Assembly (NCBI GenBank): GCA_046546095.1
Contig: JBKGYK010000043.1
Location: 1 to 28,038 of the forward strand
Source: JAQIBY01 sp046546095
Lineage (GTDB): Bacteria > Bacteroidota > Bacteroidia > Bacteroidales > ML635J-15
Length of the DNA: 28,038 nucleotides
Reading direction: 5' to 3'
The notes beneath the pieces were generated by a model. The model worked only from the letters and a program-made list of their open reading frames with translations. It did no database searches and was not told where the DNA came from. Below are positions 1 through 8,827 of this stretch, one piece after another. The stretch's first letter is position 1; each line of letters starts with the position of its first letter. The position numbers and the translations under genes are program-made.

Positions 1-3000
1 AATTACCGGGTCTTCATCAGTACTTGAATAAGAATCGGGACCACTCCAGTCAAAGTCCATACCTGTCATGCTTGTTGTAGCACTGAGTGTAAGGTTGGCA
101 CCTTCACAAACCGGGCCACCGTTCGCAGCGGTGATATCCGGTGTCTGATCAACGATAACATCGGTTGTTGCTGTTGTAATACAGCCGGTGGTGGTATTTT
201 CAAGCTCCACGGTATATGTTCCAGCCATTGCTGTGGTTGAAGTTGCGATGAGTGGATTCTCGCTGGTACTGGTAAATCCGTCAGGACCAGTCCAGCTGTA
301 ACTTGTACCACCTGAGCCGTCTGCGTTGAGCTGGATATCTTCACCTGAGCAGTACGGCCCTGTATTGGAAGCCGTCAGTGTCGGATTGTCATTCACGAAT
401 GCGTAAGTGGTTGACTGCCCGGAGCATCCGGTGCCCGGATCAGTAGCGACGACAGTATAGTTACCATCCGCCGCAGTTGTAACAGAAGTAATGGATGGAT
501 CTTCAAGTGTACTGGTAAATCCATCGGGACCTGACCATGCAAAATCCAGGCCGGTAGTTCCGGATGTAGCATCGAGTAACAAATCATCACCTTCACAGAG
601 AGGCCCGTTGTTGGCAGTGTTCACAGTTGGATTTGCATTTACGGCGACGCTTGTTGTTGCCTGAGCAGAACAGCCTGTTGTTGTATTGGTATGAGTCACT
701 GTATAGTCTCCGGCCATAGAAAGGGAAGCAGAAACAATTGAAGGATCTTCAAGGGTACTGCTGTAGCTGTCCGGGCCAGTCCATTCCCAGGCGTCACCGC
801 CAGTGCCTGTCGCAGAAAGGAAAATATCTTCACCCTCACAGACATCACCACCATTGGCAGCAGTAACTGTAGGTGCGGCTTCAACAGTAATGTACCCGGT
901 TTTTGTTTCCGTATCACCTCCGGCTGAATTGGTTACCGAGAGAGAAACTTCATAGGTGCCGGCTGTACTGTAAACAACTGAAGGATTCTGATCTGTACTT
1001 GTAGCAGGTGTCCCTCCGCTGAAAGTCCATGACCATGATGAAGGAGATTCTGATGACAAATCTGTAAAATTTACTGTTTCCTCTTCACACAGGCTTGTCT
1101 GGTCAGCTTCAAAATCAGCTATTGGCGGAACAGAAGCCATTTCACCAATAACATAGATGTCATCAATATAACTTGATCTGTTTCCGATGATATTTCCACC
1201 AAGCCCTGTATTTGAGGTCATAATCCAGCGGATATAAACACTTGCCTGGTTTTCACATTCAGCAGGCAAAGCCAGACTATTTATAACCCCGCTTGTCCAG
1301 TCTTGTCCTATTGTGATTGTTCCGTCGGGAATATCCGTCCAGTTTGTATTATCCAGACTATATTGCACCTTAAAATCCTGCGGAGACCTGTTATCGCCGG
1401 ACTGTTTTGATGATAATTTCAGATTGGCATAATCTGTTGTTTCAAACTCAACCACCCATGCTTTGGTGTTGGCACCTGCATCCCAGCCACTGGCTTCAGC
1501 AGCCTGGGTAGTAGCACCACCAGCATCAAAGGTCGGAGCATCTACGCCACCGACAACGGTAAGTGATTTGGTACCATCGTTGGCAGCAATACCACCATCG
1601 GAAAGTGCATCATCCGGGTTGTCGGGGAAATCCCACCAGACGATGGGCTGCAATACAGTTATGTAATTCGATTTCAGCATGGGGTTGCTACCCTGTGCAT
1701 TGCTTGAAACCAAAGAAACATCGTAAACCCCGGCAGTATTATAAACAACAGATGGATTCTGATCTGTGCTGTTTGCCGGGGTTCCCCCATCAAATGTCCA
1801 GTCCCATGATGTTGCACCACAGGTACTCATGTCGGTAAAGTTGACTGTACCACCTGCCATTATTGTATTATTATCTACAGAAAATTCAGGCAAAGGAGCT
1901 CCTTCGGTACAAACAACCGGGTAAATGGCCATATTAAATGAGCCTTCCCATCCGGCTTCACTCATTGAATACCAATCGTTGTCGTTCCACTGTTCCCAAC
2001 CGTCATCGGTTCCGGCATCCTGAGCGCCTGTTTTCAGACCGATGGCATCATCTAAGCTTGCAGGTGAAGGAATTTCAAATCCAAGGAAGAAATCCCCTGT
2101 AATTGCCATGGGTGGATCAAATGCGATATAAGTTGAATCGCCATTAGCAATATCATTTTCAATTGTGGTAATGGGTACGGTTGTGGTTGCTATAATTGTT
2201 CCCGGAGAAAATGTATGATCACCAGCGCCACTAGCGCCACCATCAGCAGCCCAGACATTAAAAGTAATGTCCGTTCCGGCATTTGTTACGTCAACTGCGC
2301 CAAAGGAGAAATATGCTCCTTCCAGATTATCAGCGGCTCCGTAATCATCAAAAAATTCAGCTTTAGCCACATCTTCGTAATTGTTTGTTCCGGCCAAATA
2401 CTCACCTTCGGCTACAGTATAAAGCATTTCACCTCCAATCACATGACTTAACTGATCACACGAACAGGTATTTGGATCCACCACAGTGATGTATCCGTTT
2501 GCAGTTTTTGTATCTGAACCGTTTGCATTACTTACTGTCAGGCTGACATTGTAAACACCGGGCGTATCATATGTAACTGTAGGATTTTGATCTGTTGAAG
2601 TTCCCGGGGTACCTCCATCAAATGTCCATGACCAGGAATCGGGTGTTCCGCCGAATGTCTGGTCGGTAAAATCGACTGTATTCCCGGCATTCACCATCTG
2701 TGGCACAGCTTCGAAGGCGGCCACTGGTGCAAGTGACACATCATGACAAACATTGGGAAAAACCATATTCTGGAGTGTCATACCCCATGCAGAAAATGTT
2801 TCCCATGTACCATCATACAGGCTGTAGCCGGTATTTGCATCTGAATCACCATCATCGTTGGTGACCAATGCAATGGTATCACCGCTTGCCTGAGTTGCAG
2901 GCACAGTAAAACCAATATAGAATGCGTTGTCCGGATAGGCTACAGATTCAGGTAGTACAAGATCGTAATAACCATCCGCATTGTATGCCGTTTCAATGGT

Positions 3001-5016
3001 ACTCAAAGAGACAGTAGTTGATGTGAGCACCTGATCGGGTTGACCGGCATCATCGCTGTATACTTTAAAAGTGATATCAGGATTTGTACCGCTTGTTACC
3101 TGGGCAAAGTAGAAGCGTGCTCCGGTAATGGTATTGTAAGGATATGCATCCGGAAAATATTCTGCAACTTCCTGAATATCGTATTCATTTGTACCTGACA
3201 CATAACCTTCGGCACTGGTATATACTGAAGGATTACAGCACCACTGTGATAACGTGTCGCAGGTGGTCACAGAAGGATCAAGTACATTGATCATATCGGT
3301 TTCTGTTTCGGATGATGTTCCGTTAGCATTGGTAACACTAAGGCCAACATCATAAGTACCTGCCGTATTATAAATAATGCCGGCAGGATTTTCATCTGTA
3401 CTGTTTGCAGGTGTAGCCCCATTGAATGTCCAGTCCCATGCAGTAATCGGACCGCTTGGCGACAGGGATTCATCGGAAAAGTTCACAGCATCACCTTCGA
3501 GGATATTGTACCTGTCTGCGGAGAAAGCCACGGTAGGAGGTGCAGTTGCAAAAGGGTCGTATCCCTGAACTGTATTATCCCCGGTATTGCCGGGATCCAG
3601 CCAGGGTTGCAGTTGTTCTGCATCTGTGGTGCCATTTGAATTCCAGTGGTATTCAAAGCGGCCATAATAATCTGCTGCTGTTTGATCATCACAGAAGGAA
3701 GAACCACCTGTCAGTGTTCCAATAAGCAGTCCATTGTCACGAAACAAAGGAGATCCGGATGAACCACCTTCCGTTACGCCCCATCCGTTATCATTGGATT
3801 CCCAGGTAACGGACCATGAAGAATTGGCAGCCATAATATCGCCACCAATGTTGTTGTTACCAGAAGGTGATATTGAACCGTAGGTTGATATTTTTTTGAT
3901 ATCCCCCGCCGGGTGATGAATACCAACTCCGGTAGGTGATGTGTTCCCTGAATTATCCCATCCATTATAATATGGTGAGTAGGTTCCATCAGGTGTGGAT
4001 TCGAGTTGAAGTAAAAAGAAGTCAGAACCGCCACTGATATTTCCTTCAGCGATACGCGTTGCACCGATAATGTCATCAGTAGCCGGTTCGGTAGCCGGAT
4101 CTGTGCAATCAGGAGATTCATAATTAAAGCGAAATTCCCAGCTTAGCAAGTCGGTATCGGATGCATCAGCAGCACCACAGTGAAAAGCTGTCAGAAAGTA
4201 TGGTGTTTCATCGTATGCAGTATTGTTTACAAGTGATCCGGTACACATATACCATGAGCCATCGGCCAGAAAATCAATTTTGGCGACACCACGTTTCTCA
4301 TCCTGCCAGTCATCTCCTACAGGCGAGCAGTTAATGTTTACCTGGCAATCATCAGATGCACCAACAGTCTTTTCCTGAGCCTGCTCATCACCATAGGTTT
4401 CATTCAATCTCACTATTTGCTTACTGGCATTATAGAAATACCCGGCATCCTGAATATGGAAACGGGATGTTCCAACCGTCTTAGCTGGTTCAAAATACTC
4501 AATATAAACAACTTCGCCCTGAATTTTTGTTGTAGTAAATCGTCCGTGTTCACTGTTGTTTTTGTGAGTAAAAGCACCAAGTACCTGCTTTTTACTCTCA
4601 TTATACATAAACATTTTTGTTCCGGGCGCGAGGTAGAAGTCATCAAAAATCAGGTTCATGGCAAGAGCACCATCCGAACTGATTTTCAGTATCCACACTC
4701 TGGAACCATCCGGACGTGTGGTCCAGCTACCTGCGGTACTGATGTCCGCATTTACAGGAACATTGATCCCGATGCGGGGAGGCAATCCGTTTTTACCACG
4801 GTTTTTATCCTCTAATCTCAATGCGTCTACATCGGGTGGATAAATTGTCAATTCATCAACACTGTAATTGTCCACAGCATTGATTGATCTTCCTTCTTCA
4901 AAGCTGGGCGGTGTTCCTCCCTGGCTTTCTTGAGCAAACAGGTTTACAGCAAATCCCATCAGGATAGTGAAAAAAATCACTTTAGCCATAAACGCAAGTC
5001 TTCCGGCAAATTTCAT
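1..5016 (-). CDS. Secreted lysyl endopeptidase-like serine protease with PKD and Ig-like modules (partial, C-terminus beyond window)
   Basis: One frame reads from ATG at 5016 to base 1 without a stop (1,672 codons), so the C-terminus is outside the window. A signal peptide (MKFAGRLAF..., ending near LFAQ) indicates export. Residues about 220-490 look like a Lys-C/Achromobacter-protease-I type trypsin fold. The candidate triad is His279 in TAFHCGAAD, Asp332 in GGSDFFLLQL and Ser420 in GGSSGSPLF. After it come a PKD domain (about 493-575, with WDWTFNG), an unrecognised Cys-rich module (584-757), PKD (761-845), a second copy of that module (849-1035), PKD (1040-1125), a jelly-roll or concanavalin-like stretch (1127-1290), PKD (1298-1380), and from about 1384 at least four Ig-like repeats of about 80 residues with CEG...WSGPD...GC signatures. 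Family knowledge suggests extracellular proteolysis on Lys-X bonds and type IX secretion, but the sorting domain would lie past the edge. The protease family is fairly sure; specificity is inferred. Confidence 0.88.
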   Translation of the reverse strand, partial: MKFAGRLAFMAKVIFFTILMGFAVNLFAQESQGGTPPSFEEGRSINAVDNYSVDELTIYPPDVDALRLEDKNRGKNGLPPRIGINVPVNADISTAGSWTTRPDGSRVWILKISSDGALAMNLIFDDFYLAPGTKMFMYNESKKQVLGAFTHKNNSEHGRFTTTKIQGEVVYIEYFEPAKTVGTSRFHIQDAGYFYNASKQIVRLNETYGDEQAQEKTVGASDDCQVNINCSPVGDDWQDEKRGVAKIDFLADGSWYMCTGSLVNNTAYDETPYFLTAFHCGAADASDTDLLSWEFRFNYESPDCTDPATEPATDDIIGATRIAEGNISGGSDFFLLQLESTPDGTYSPYYNGWDNSGNTSPTGVGIHHPAGDIKKISTYGSISPSGNNNIGGDIMAANSSWSVTWESNDNGWGVTEGGSSGSPLFRDNGLLIGTLTGGSSFCDDQTAADYYGRFEYHWNSNGTTDAEQLQPWLDPGNTGDNTVQGYDPFATAPPTVAFSADRYNILEGDAVNFSDESLSPSGPITAWDWTFNGATPANSTDENPAGIIYNTAGTYDVGLSVTNANGTSSETETDMINVLDPSVTTCDTLSQWCCNPSVYTSAEGYVSGTNEYDIQEVAEYFPDAYPYNTITGARFYFAQVTSGTNPDITFKVYSDDAGQPDQVLTSTTVSLSTIETAYNADGYYDLVLPESVAYPDNAFYIGFTVPATQASGDTIALVTNDDGDSDANTGYSLYDGTWETFSAWGMTLQNMVFPNVCHDVSLAPVAAFEAVPQMVNAGNTVDFTDQTFGGTPDSWSWTFDGGTPGTSTDQNPTVTYDTPGVYNVSLTVSNANGSDTKTANGYITVVDPNTCSCDQLSHVIGGEMLYTVAEGEYLAGTNNYEDVAKAEFFDDYGAADNLEGAYFSFGAVDVTNAGTDITFNVWAADGGASGAGDHTFSPGTIIATTTVPITTIENDIANGDSTYIAFDPPMAITGDFFLGFEIPSPASLDDAIGLKTGAQDAGTDDGWEQWNDNDWYSMSEAGWEGSFNMAIYPVVCTEGAPLPEFSVDNNTIMAGGTVNFTDMSTCGATSWDWTFDGGTPANSTDQNPSVVYNTAGVYDVSLVSSNAQGSNPMLKSNYITVLQPIVWWDFPDNPDDALSDGGIAANDGTKSLTVVGGVDAPTFDAGGATTQAAEASGWDAGANTKAWVVEFETTDYANLKLSSKQSGDNRSPQDFKVQYSLDNTNWTDIPDGTITIGQDWTSGVINSLALPAECENQASVYIRWIMTSNTGLGGNIIGNRSSYIDDIYVIGEMASVPPIADFEADQTSLCEEETVNFTDLSSESPSSWSWTFSGGTPATSTDQNPSVVYSTAGTYEVSLSVTNSAGGDTETKTGYITVEAAPTVTAANGGDVCEGEDIFLSATGTGGDAWEWTGPDSYSSTLEDPSIVSASLSMAGDYTVTHTNTTTGCSAQATTSVAVNANPTVNTANNGPLCEGDDLLLDATSGTTGLDFAWSGPDGFTSTLEDPSITSVTTAADGNYTVVATDPGTGCSGQSTTYAFVNDNPTLTASNTGPYCSGEDIQLNADGSGGTSYSWTGPDGFTSTSENPLIATSTTAMAGTYTVELENTTTGCITTATTDVIVDQTPDITAANGGPVCEGANLTLSATTSMTGMDFDWSGPDSYSSTDEDPVI

Positions 5017-5151
5017 AATGTAATAATTTAGCTTATACTTATTTTTTTGAGTTTTCAACCATAACAGATATCCTCATTACAGATCAGAATAAATATTATG
5101 TCAGGAAACTCCCCCATCGATATGCAGCCATTTTTCTGCACATCTTCCAAA

Positions 5152-5178
5152 CAAATCTAAAGGAAAAAGCAAGGCAAA
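5152..5178 (-). promoter_or_regulatory. Possible promoter of the secreted protease gene
   Basis: On the minus strand TAGATTTG (5159-5152) matches the Bacteroidota -7 consensus TAnnTTTG. TTTG at 5178-5175 lies only 15 nt upstream of it, and another TTTG at 5186-5183 lies 23 nt upstream. Neither spacing is ideal. The implied 5' leader would be about 130 nt. Confidence 0.3.
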
Positions 5179-5398
5179 AGAACAAAACCACACCACATGC
5201 AGCAAACAATCATCATTATTATACTTTTGATGATTTTAACATTTTAATAACATATTATGTTTCTACAATTCGAGGCATGGAATCTCATTGACTGAATAAT
5301 TTCACCACTACAAAACCTATACAATGATCAAATGCGGGTAAGTTTCCGGATTGACAACTCGAAAACACGAACAAAAAAATGACATCTGACAGGTATTA

Positions 5399-5422
5399 TT
5401 GTTACTTTTTTTTTAATCTTTG
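5399..5422 (+). promoter_or_regulatory. Weak candidate promoter of the ALDH7-type gene
   Basis: TTG at 5399-5401 and AATCTTTG at 5415-5422 approximate the Bacteroidota promoter, with one mismatch in the -7 element and a 13-nt spacer that is too short. It would leave a leader of about 40 nt before ATG 5466. It is listed because nothing better lies nearby. Confidence 0.25.
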
Positions 5423-5465
5423 CTTATGAAACAATAAATGACAAATCATTAAAAATCACGACAAC

Positions 5466-7013
5466 ATGATTGACATCACATCAGTATTAAAAAATCTGGG
5501 AATCAAAGACACCAACAGTGGTGTAACAACAGGAAACAAATGGCTTGAGGGCAAAGGTGCAGTAACCAGCTCTTACACGCCCATTGACGGAAAAGAAATT
5601 GCCAAGGTAAAAAACGCTAGTATTGAAGAATACGAAGAAGTTATGGCAGCAGCACAGTCTGCTTTCAAAGAATGGCGTGTTATGCCTGCACCACAGCGTG
5701 GTGAAATTGTACGTCAGATAGGTCTTGCTCTGCGAGAGTCTAAGGATGACCTTGGAGCGCTTGTAGCCTATGAAATGGGCAAAATTTACCAGGAAGGCCT
5801 TGGTGAAGTTCAGGAAATGATAGATATCTGTGATTTCGCTGTTGGTCAGAGCCGTCTTCTGAATGGGTTCACCATGCACTCAGAACGTCCCGAGCACCGC
5901 ATTATGGATCAATACCAGCCATTGGGTGTTCTCGGCCTCATCACAGCATTCAACTTCCCGGTTGCCGTATGGGCATGGAACTCTATGATAGCAGCCATTG
6001 CCGGTGATGTAGTAATATGGAAACCATCATCAAAAACTCCCCTGACAGCCATCGCAGTACAAAACATCATTGCAAAAGTACTGAAGGATAATGATCTTCC
6101 GGAAGGCATTTTCAATCTGTGCATTGCCAAATCTTCTGTTCTTGGTGACAATTTCGCAGCAGACAAGCGCATTCCCCTGTTCTCTGTTACAGGCAGCACA
6201 CGTGTAGGTAAACGTGTTGGCGGTATTGTAGGTGAACGTCTGGGTAAGAGCATTCTCGAACTCGGTGGTAACAATGCAATCATTGTAACGCCAAGTGCTG
6301 ACCTTGACCTTGCTATTCCGGCCATTGTATTCGGTTCTGTAGGTACAGCCGGACAACGCTGTACATCTACCCGCCGTCTGATCATTCACGAAGACATTTA
6401 CGAGGATGTGAAAAACCGCCTTGTCAATGCATACAAACAGGTTGAAGGTAAAATTGGAAATCCTTTGGACGAGAAAACCCTTGTTGGTCCGCTAATTGAC
6501 AATGGTTCAGTGGAAGATTTCAAATATGCACTGAAAGAAGTTGAACGTGAAGGCGGCAAAATTATTTTTGGTGGTGATGTTCTCACCGGTGAAGGCTATG
6601 AAAGCGGCAATTATGTTGTTCCGGCACTGGCTGAAGCAGAAAACAAATTCAATATTGTACAGGAAGAAACATTTGCGCCCGTACTCTATATGCTAAAATA
6701 CAGCGATTTTGACGAGGCCCTTGAAATCCACAACGATGTACCACAGGGACTGTCATCTTCCGTGTTTACCCAAAATGTACGTGAAGAACAACTCTTCCTT
6801 TCAGAGGTTGGTTCAGACTGTGGTATTGCCAATGTCAATATCGGAACCAGCGGTGCAGAAATTGGTGGAGCCTTTGGTGGTGAGAAAGAAACCGGCGGTG
6901 GTCGTGAGTCAGGTTCTGATTCATGGAAAGCATATATGCGTCGCCAGACCAACACCATCAATTTCAGTAAAGAGATGCCCCTTGCTCAGGGTATTACATT
7001 TGACATTGATTAA
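5466..7013 (+). CDS. Aldehyde dehydrogenase, ALDH7/antiquitin type (aminoadipate-semialdehyde dehydrogenase family)
   Basis: The 515-residue product has full ALDH length. Asn163 in FNFPVAVW fits the oxyanion Asn, Glu265 in ELGGNN the general base, and Cys299 in GQRCTST the catalytic thiol. The C-terminal stretch GAEIGGAFGGEKETGGGRES is characteristic of the ALDH7 family. Members oxidise alpha-aminoadipate semialdehyde / piperideine-6-carboxylate in lysine catabolism with NAD(P)+, in the cytoplasm. No other lysine-degradation gene is adjacent, so the substrate is inferred from family only; a broader aldehyde-detoxifying role is possible. The gene appears monocistronic: a strong terminator follows 22 nt after the stop, and the next gene has its own promoter. 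Confidence 0.92.
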   Translation: MIDITSVLKNLGIKDTNSGVTTGNKWLEGKGAVTSSYTPIDGKEIAKVKNASIEEYEEVMAAAQSAFKEWRVMPAPQRGEIVRQIGLALRESKDDLGALVAYEMGKIYQEGLGEVQEMIDICDFAVGQSRLLNGFTMHSERPEHRIMDQYQPLGVLGLITAFNFPVAVWAWNSMIAAIAGDVVIWKPSSKTPLTAIAVQNIIAKVLKDNDLPEGIFNLCIAKSSVLGDNFAADKRIPLFSVTGSTRVGKRVGGIVGERLGKSILELGGNNAIIVTPSADLDLAIPAIVFGSVGTAGQRCTSTRRLIIHEDIYEDVKNRLVNAYKQVEGKIGNPLDEKTLVGPLIDNGSVEDFKYALKEVEREGGKIIFGGDVLTGEGYESGNYVVPALAEAENKFNIVQEETFAPVLYMLKYSDFDEALEIHNDVPQGLSSSVFTQNVREEQLFLSEVGSDCGIANVNIGTSGAEIGGAFGGEKETGGGRESGSDSWKAYMRRQTNTINFSKEMPLAQGITFDID

Positions 7014-7035
7014 GGAATATCCTATATTGATTACA

Positions 7036-7068
7036 AAAGCCGTTTGCTGGTTAGCAGACGGCTTTTTT
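7036..7068 (+). terminator. Rho-independent terminator after the ALDH gene
   Basis: AAAGCCGTTTGCT (7036-7048) pairs with AGCAGACGGCTTT across a 4-nt loop, 13 bp with one G-U pair, and runs into a T tract at 7062-7069. Confidence 0.9.
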
Positions 7069-7158
7069 TGTGCTGCGTTTTCTATCCTGCTTTGCAGCCA
7101 TAACTGACAGGCTTCATTTATAAAGCCCGTCCGGATACTTATCAAAGATGAATACATT

Positions 7159-7190
7159 TTTGGAAATGTTCTGACTTGCATGTATTTTTG
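7159..7190 (+). promoter_or_regulatory. Bacteroidota-type promoter of the MFS gene
   Basis: TTTG at 7159-7162, a 20-nt spacer and TATTTTTG at 7183-7190 fit TTTG-N(19-21)-TAnnTTTG. Transcription would start near 7195, which favours ATG 7214 over the upstream TTG at 7199 as the translation start. Confidence 0.7.
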
Positions 7191-7213
7191 GATGTAAATT
7201 GATAAGAGCGAAA

Positions 7214-8461
7214 ATGGCAGAAGGATTTGAGAAAAACCGACAATATTACAAATTCAGCCTTTACGGTTTTTTCAAGAATTTACGATTCTTCGAAGCATTT
7301 CTCATGCTGTTTTTTCTTTCCAAAGGTCTTGATTACTGGCAAATCGGTGTTATATATACAGTCCGTGAAGTTACCCGTAATATTTTCGAGACACCTTCAG
7401 GCGTAGTTTCCGATAGCATAGGCCGGCGCAGCAGTCTGGCATTTTCTTTTACTCTGTACATTACATCATATCTTGTGTTTTATTTCAGTGAAAGCTATGG
7501 CATTATTCTGTTTGCCATGTTCTTTTTTGCAGCTGGCGATGCCCTTCGAAGCGGTACAAATAAAGCCATGATATACAGTTACCTTGACCACAAGGGCTGG
7601 GCAGAGGATAAAGCTGCCTATTACGGCAATACACGTTCGTGGTCACAATCAGGTTATGCCCTTTCCTCACTAATGGGTGCTGCTTTCATTTGGTTTTCCG
7701 GCAATTACAGCTTTCTTTTTCTTGCCTCAGTTGTACCTGCTTTGTTGAATTTAATGCTGATCCTTTCCTACCCCAGGAAAATGGAAAGAAGCCCTGATGC
7801 AATACGGGAAACCAGTGTTGTGAAGGCGTTCAGATCAACCTTTTTGCTTCTGTGGAAACAAATGGGAAAACTAATATTTTGGCACAACACAAATCTTGTA
7901 GCCCTGCATTCCGGATATTACAAAGCAGTAAAAGATTACCTCCAACCGATCATGGCCAGTCTTGCATTAAGCATACCACTGTTAAGTTCCGAAAGTGAGT
8001 TGCGCAGACAAGCACTTTGGGTTGGTGTATTTTATTTTGTTATATACAGCCTCAGTAGCATAGCTTCACGAAATTCAGGCCGTTTCTCCGAGTTGGTAAA
8101 ACGACCGGCCAGAGCGCTAAGTATCAGCATGTACAGCGGGTTATTTCTTGGAATTTCCGGCGGAATATTTGCCTGGCAGGGTATGACGGGCGTATCTGTT
8201 GCCATGTTAACAGGTATTTTTCTGGTGGAGAACATCCGAAAGCCTATTGGCGTGGGAAATTTGGCCGACAGCACCCATGCCGGTTCCTGGACTTCAGTTT
8301 TGTCACTTGAGAGCCAGACAGCGAGTTTATACGGAGCACTTATGGCGCCTCTGATAGGGGTTTTTGCTGATATCAACGGACCAGGCTTTGGTTTGGCCAT
8401 GATGTCTGGCATTGCCATCGCATTCAGTATCATATTGGATATATTTTATAAACACAAGTAA
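7214..8461 (+). CDS. Major facilitator superfamily transporter
   Basis: The 415-residue protein has about 12 hydrophobic segments. A loop between the second and third segments reads GVVSDSIGRRSS, an MFS motif A variant (G-x-x-x-D-x-x-G-R-R). It sits in the inner membrane and should move a small solute by proton or ion coupling; the substrate cannot be told. I start it at ATG 7214 (MAEGFEKNRQ) rather than the in-frame TTG at 7199, because the promoter -7 element ends at 7190. Neighbours give no functional hint: it lies between a terminator and a structured intergenic region. It could be an efflux pump or a nutrient importer. Confidence 0.82.
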   Translation: MAEGFEKNRQYYKFSLYGFFKNLRFFEAFLMLFFLSKGLDYWQIGVIYTVREVTRNIFETPSGVVSDSIGRRSSLAFSFTLYITSYLVFYFSESYGIILFAMFFFAAGDALRSGTNKAMIYSYLDHKGWAEDKAAYYGNTRSWSQSGYALSSLMGAAFIWFSGNYSFLFLASVVPALLNLMLILSYPRKMERSPDAIRETSVVKAFRSTFLLLWKQMGKLIFWHNTNLVALHSGYYKAVKDYLQPIMASLALSIPLLSSESELRRQALWVGVFYFVIYSLSSIASRNSGRFSELVKRPARALSISMYSGLFLGISGGIFAWQGMTGVSVAMLTGIFLVENIRKPIGVGNLADSTHAGSWTSVLSLESQTASLYGALMAPLIGVFADINGPGFGLAMMSGIAIAFSIILDIFYKHK

Positions 8462-8573
8462 AGACAATACTGACCCGGTTTGCCAGCCATATTTCCTTCC
8501 CGGAAATACTGCTTTTTTTTTGGAAAACGTTTCCCTGTGCAGAAAATTCCGCGCCAGGTGGGAAGCCGGCAGC

Positions 8574-8670
8574 CTGCCCTGTGCTGCAGCTATTTTCCTG
8601 AGGCGGCATGCAAGCGACCGGAGGAAGCTCTGCAGGCCGGTATTCAGGAAAAGCTGCAGCACAGGGCAGC
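8574..8670. repeat. Long imperfect inverted repeat (large stem-loop)
   Basis: CTGCCCTGTGCTGCAGCT at 8574-8591, continuing to TTTTCCTGA at 8601, is matched by TCAGGAAAAGCTGCAGCACA continuing with GGGCAG at 8644-8669. The arms pair over about 27 bp with a single unpaired A. The 42-nt loop contains a further ACCGG/CCGGT inner pair. Confidence 0.85.
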
Positions 8671-8688
8671 TACAGGCTGTACACCGTC

Positions 8689-8708
8689 CCTGCCTATTGA
8701 CAGGCAGG
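8689..8708. repeat. Short palindrome CCTGCCT-N6-AGGCAGG
   Basis: CCTGCCT (8689-8695) and AGGCAGG (8702-8708) form a perfect 7-bp stem around ATTGAC, just beyond the large inverted repeat. It may be a dispersed repeat of this genome; a genome-wide count would show this. Confidence 0.7.
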
Positions 8709-8774
8709 CGGGCGCCCAAAATCCCATAAAAACAAAAACAGGCCGGATTTTTATATCTTTGCCATGGCATTATT

Positions 8775-8803
8775 TTTGTCATAAAATAAATCGTGTAGTT
8801 TTG
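8775..8803 (+). promoter_or_regulatory. Promoter of the MORN-repeat gene / mnmA unit
   Basis: TTTG at 8775-8778, a 17-nt spacer and TAGTTTTG at 8796-8803 fit the Bacteroidota promoter. Transcription would start about 18 nt before ATG 8828. A second -7 match, TATCTTTG at 8754-8761, lacks an upstream TTTG. Confidence 0.6.
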
Positions 8804-8827
8804 CAGTTATAAAACAAAAAGATCAGC

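Larger units (their letters stand above)
5017..5465. other. Divergent intergenic region, 449 bp
   Basis: This AT-rich spacer separates the minus-strand protease gene from the plus-strand aldehyde dehydrogenase gene. It must hold both promoters. I see one good -7 match for the protease (5152-5159), an imperfect one for the dehydrogenase (around 5414-5422), and a 13-bp palindrome AACATATTATGTT at 5249-5261 that could be a regulator site. No coding frame or RNA gene is convincing here. Confidence 0.6.
8462..8827. other. Structured GC-rich intergenic region, 366 bp
   Basis: The spacer between the MFS gene and the MORN-repeat gene is clearly richer in G+C than the flanks. It contains a long imperfect inverted repeat (8574-8670), a separate 7-bp palindrome (8689-8708), and near its right end a promoter. 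The two small open frames crossing it are confined to the repeat and show no recognisable protein. A mobile palindromic element, a folded non-coding RNA or a transcription-termination region are all possible. Confidence 0.6.

Noticed and set aside
1..1000. Possible CRISPR-like or nucleotide repeat array at the left end
   Set aside because: The repetition has a period of about 240 bp, is imperfect, and is explained by tandem Ig-like protein domains.
66..4843. Numerous short open frames on both strands within the large protease gene
   Set aside because: They are shadows of the 1,672-codon minus-strand frame, which has a signal peptide, catalytic motifs and domain repeats.
5909..6385. Antisense open frames of over 100 codons across the ALDH gene
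   Set aside because: The sense frame is a complete, well-conserved enzyme; the antisense products have no recognisable features.
8412..8812. Small open frames over the structured spacer after the MFS gene
   Set aside because: They run through the inverted repeat, overlap each other in different frames and show no protein-like pattern.
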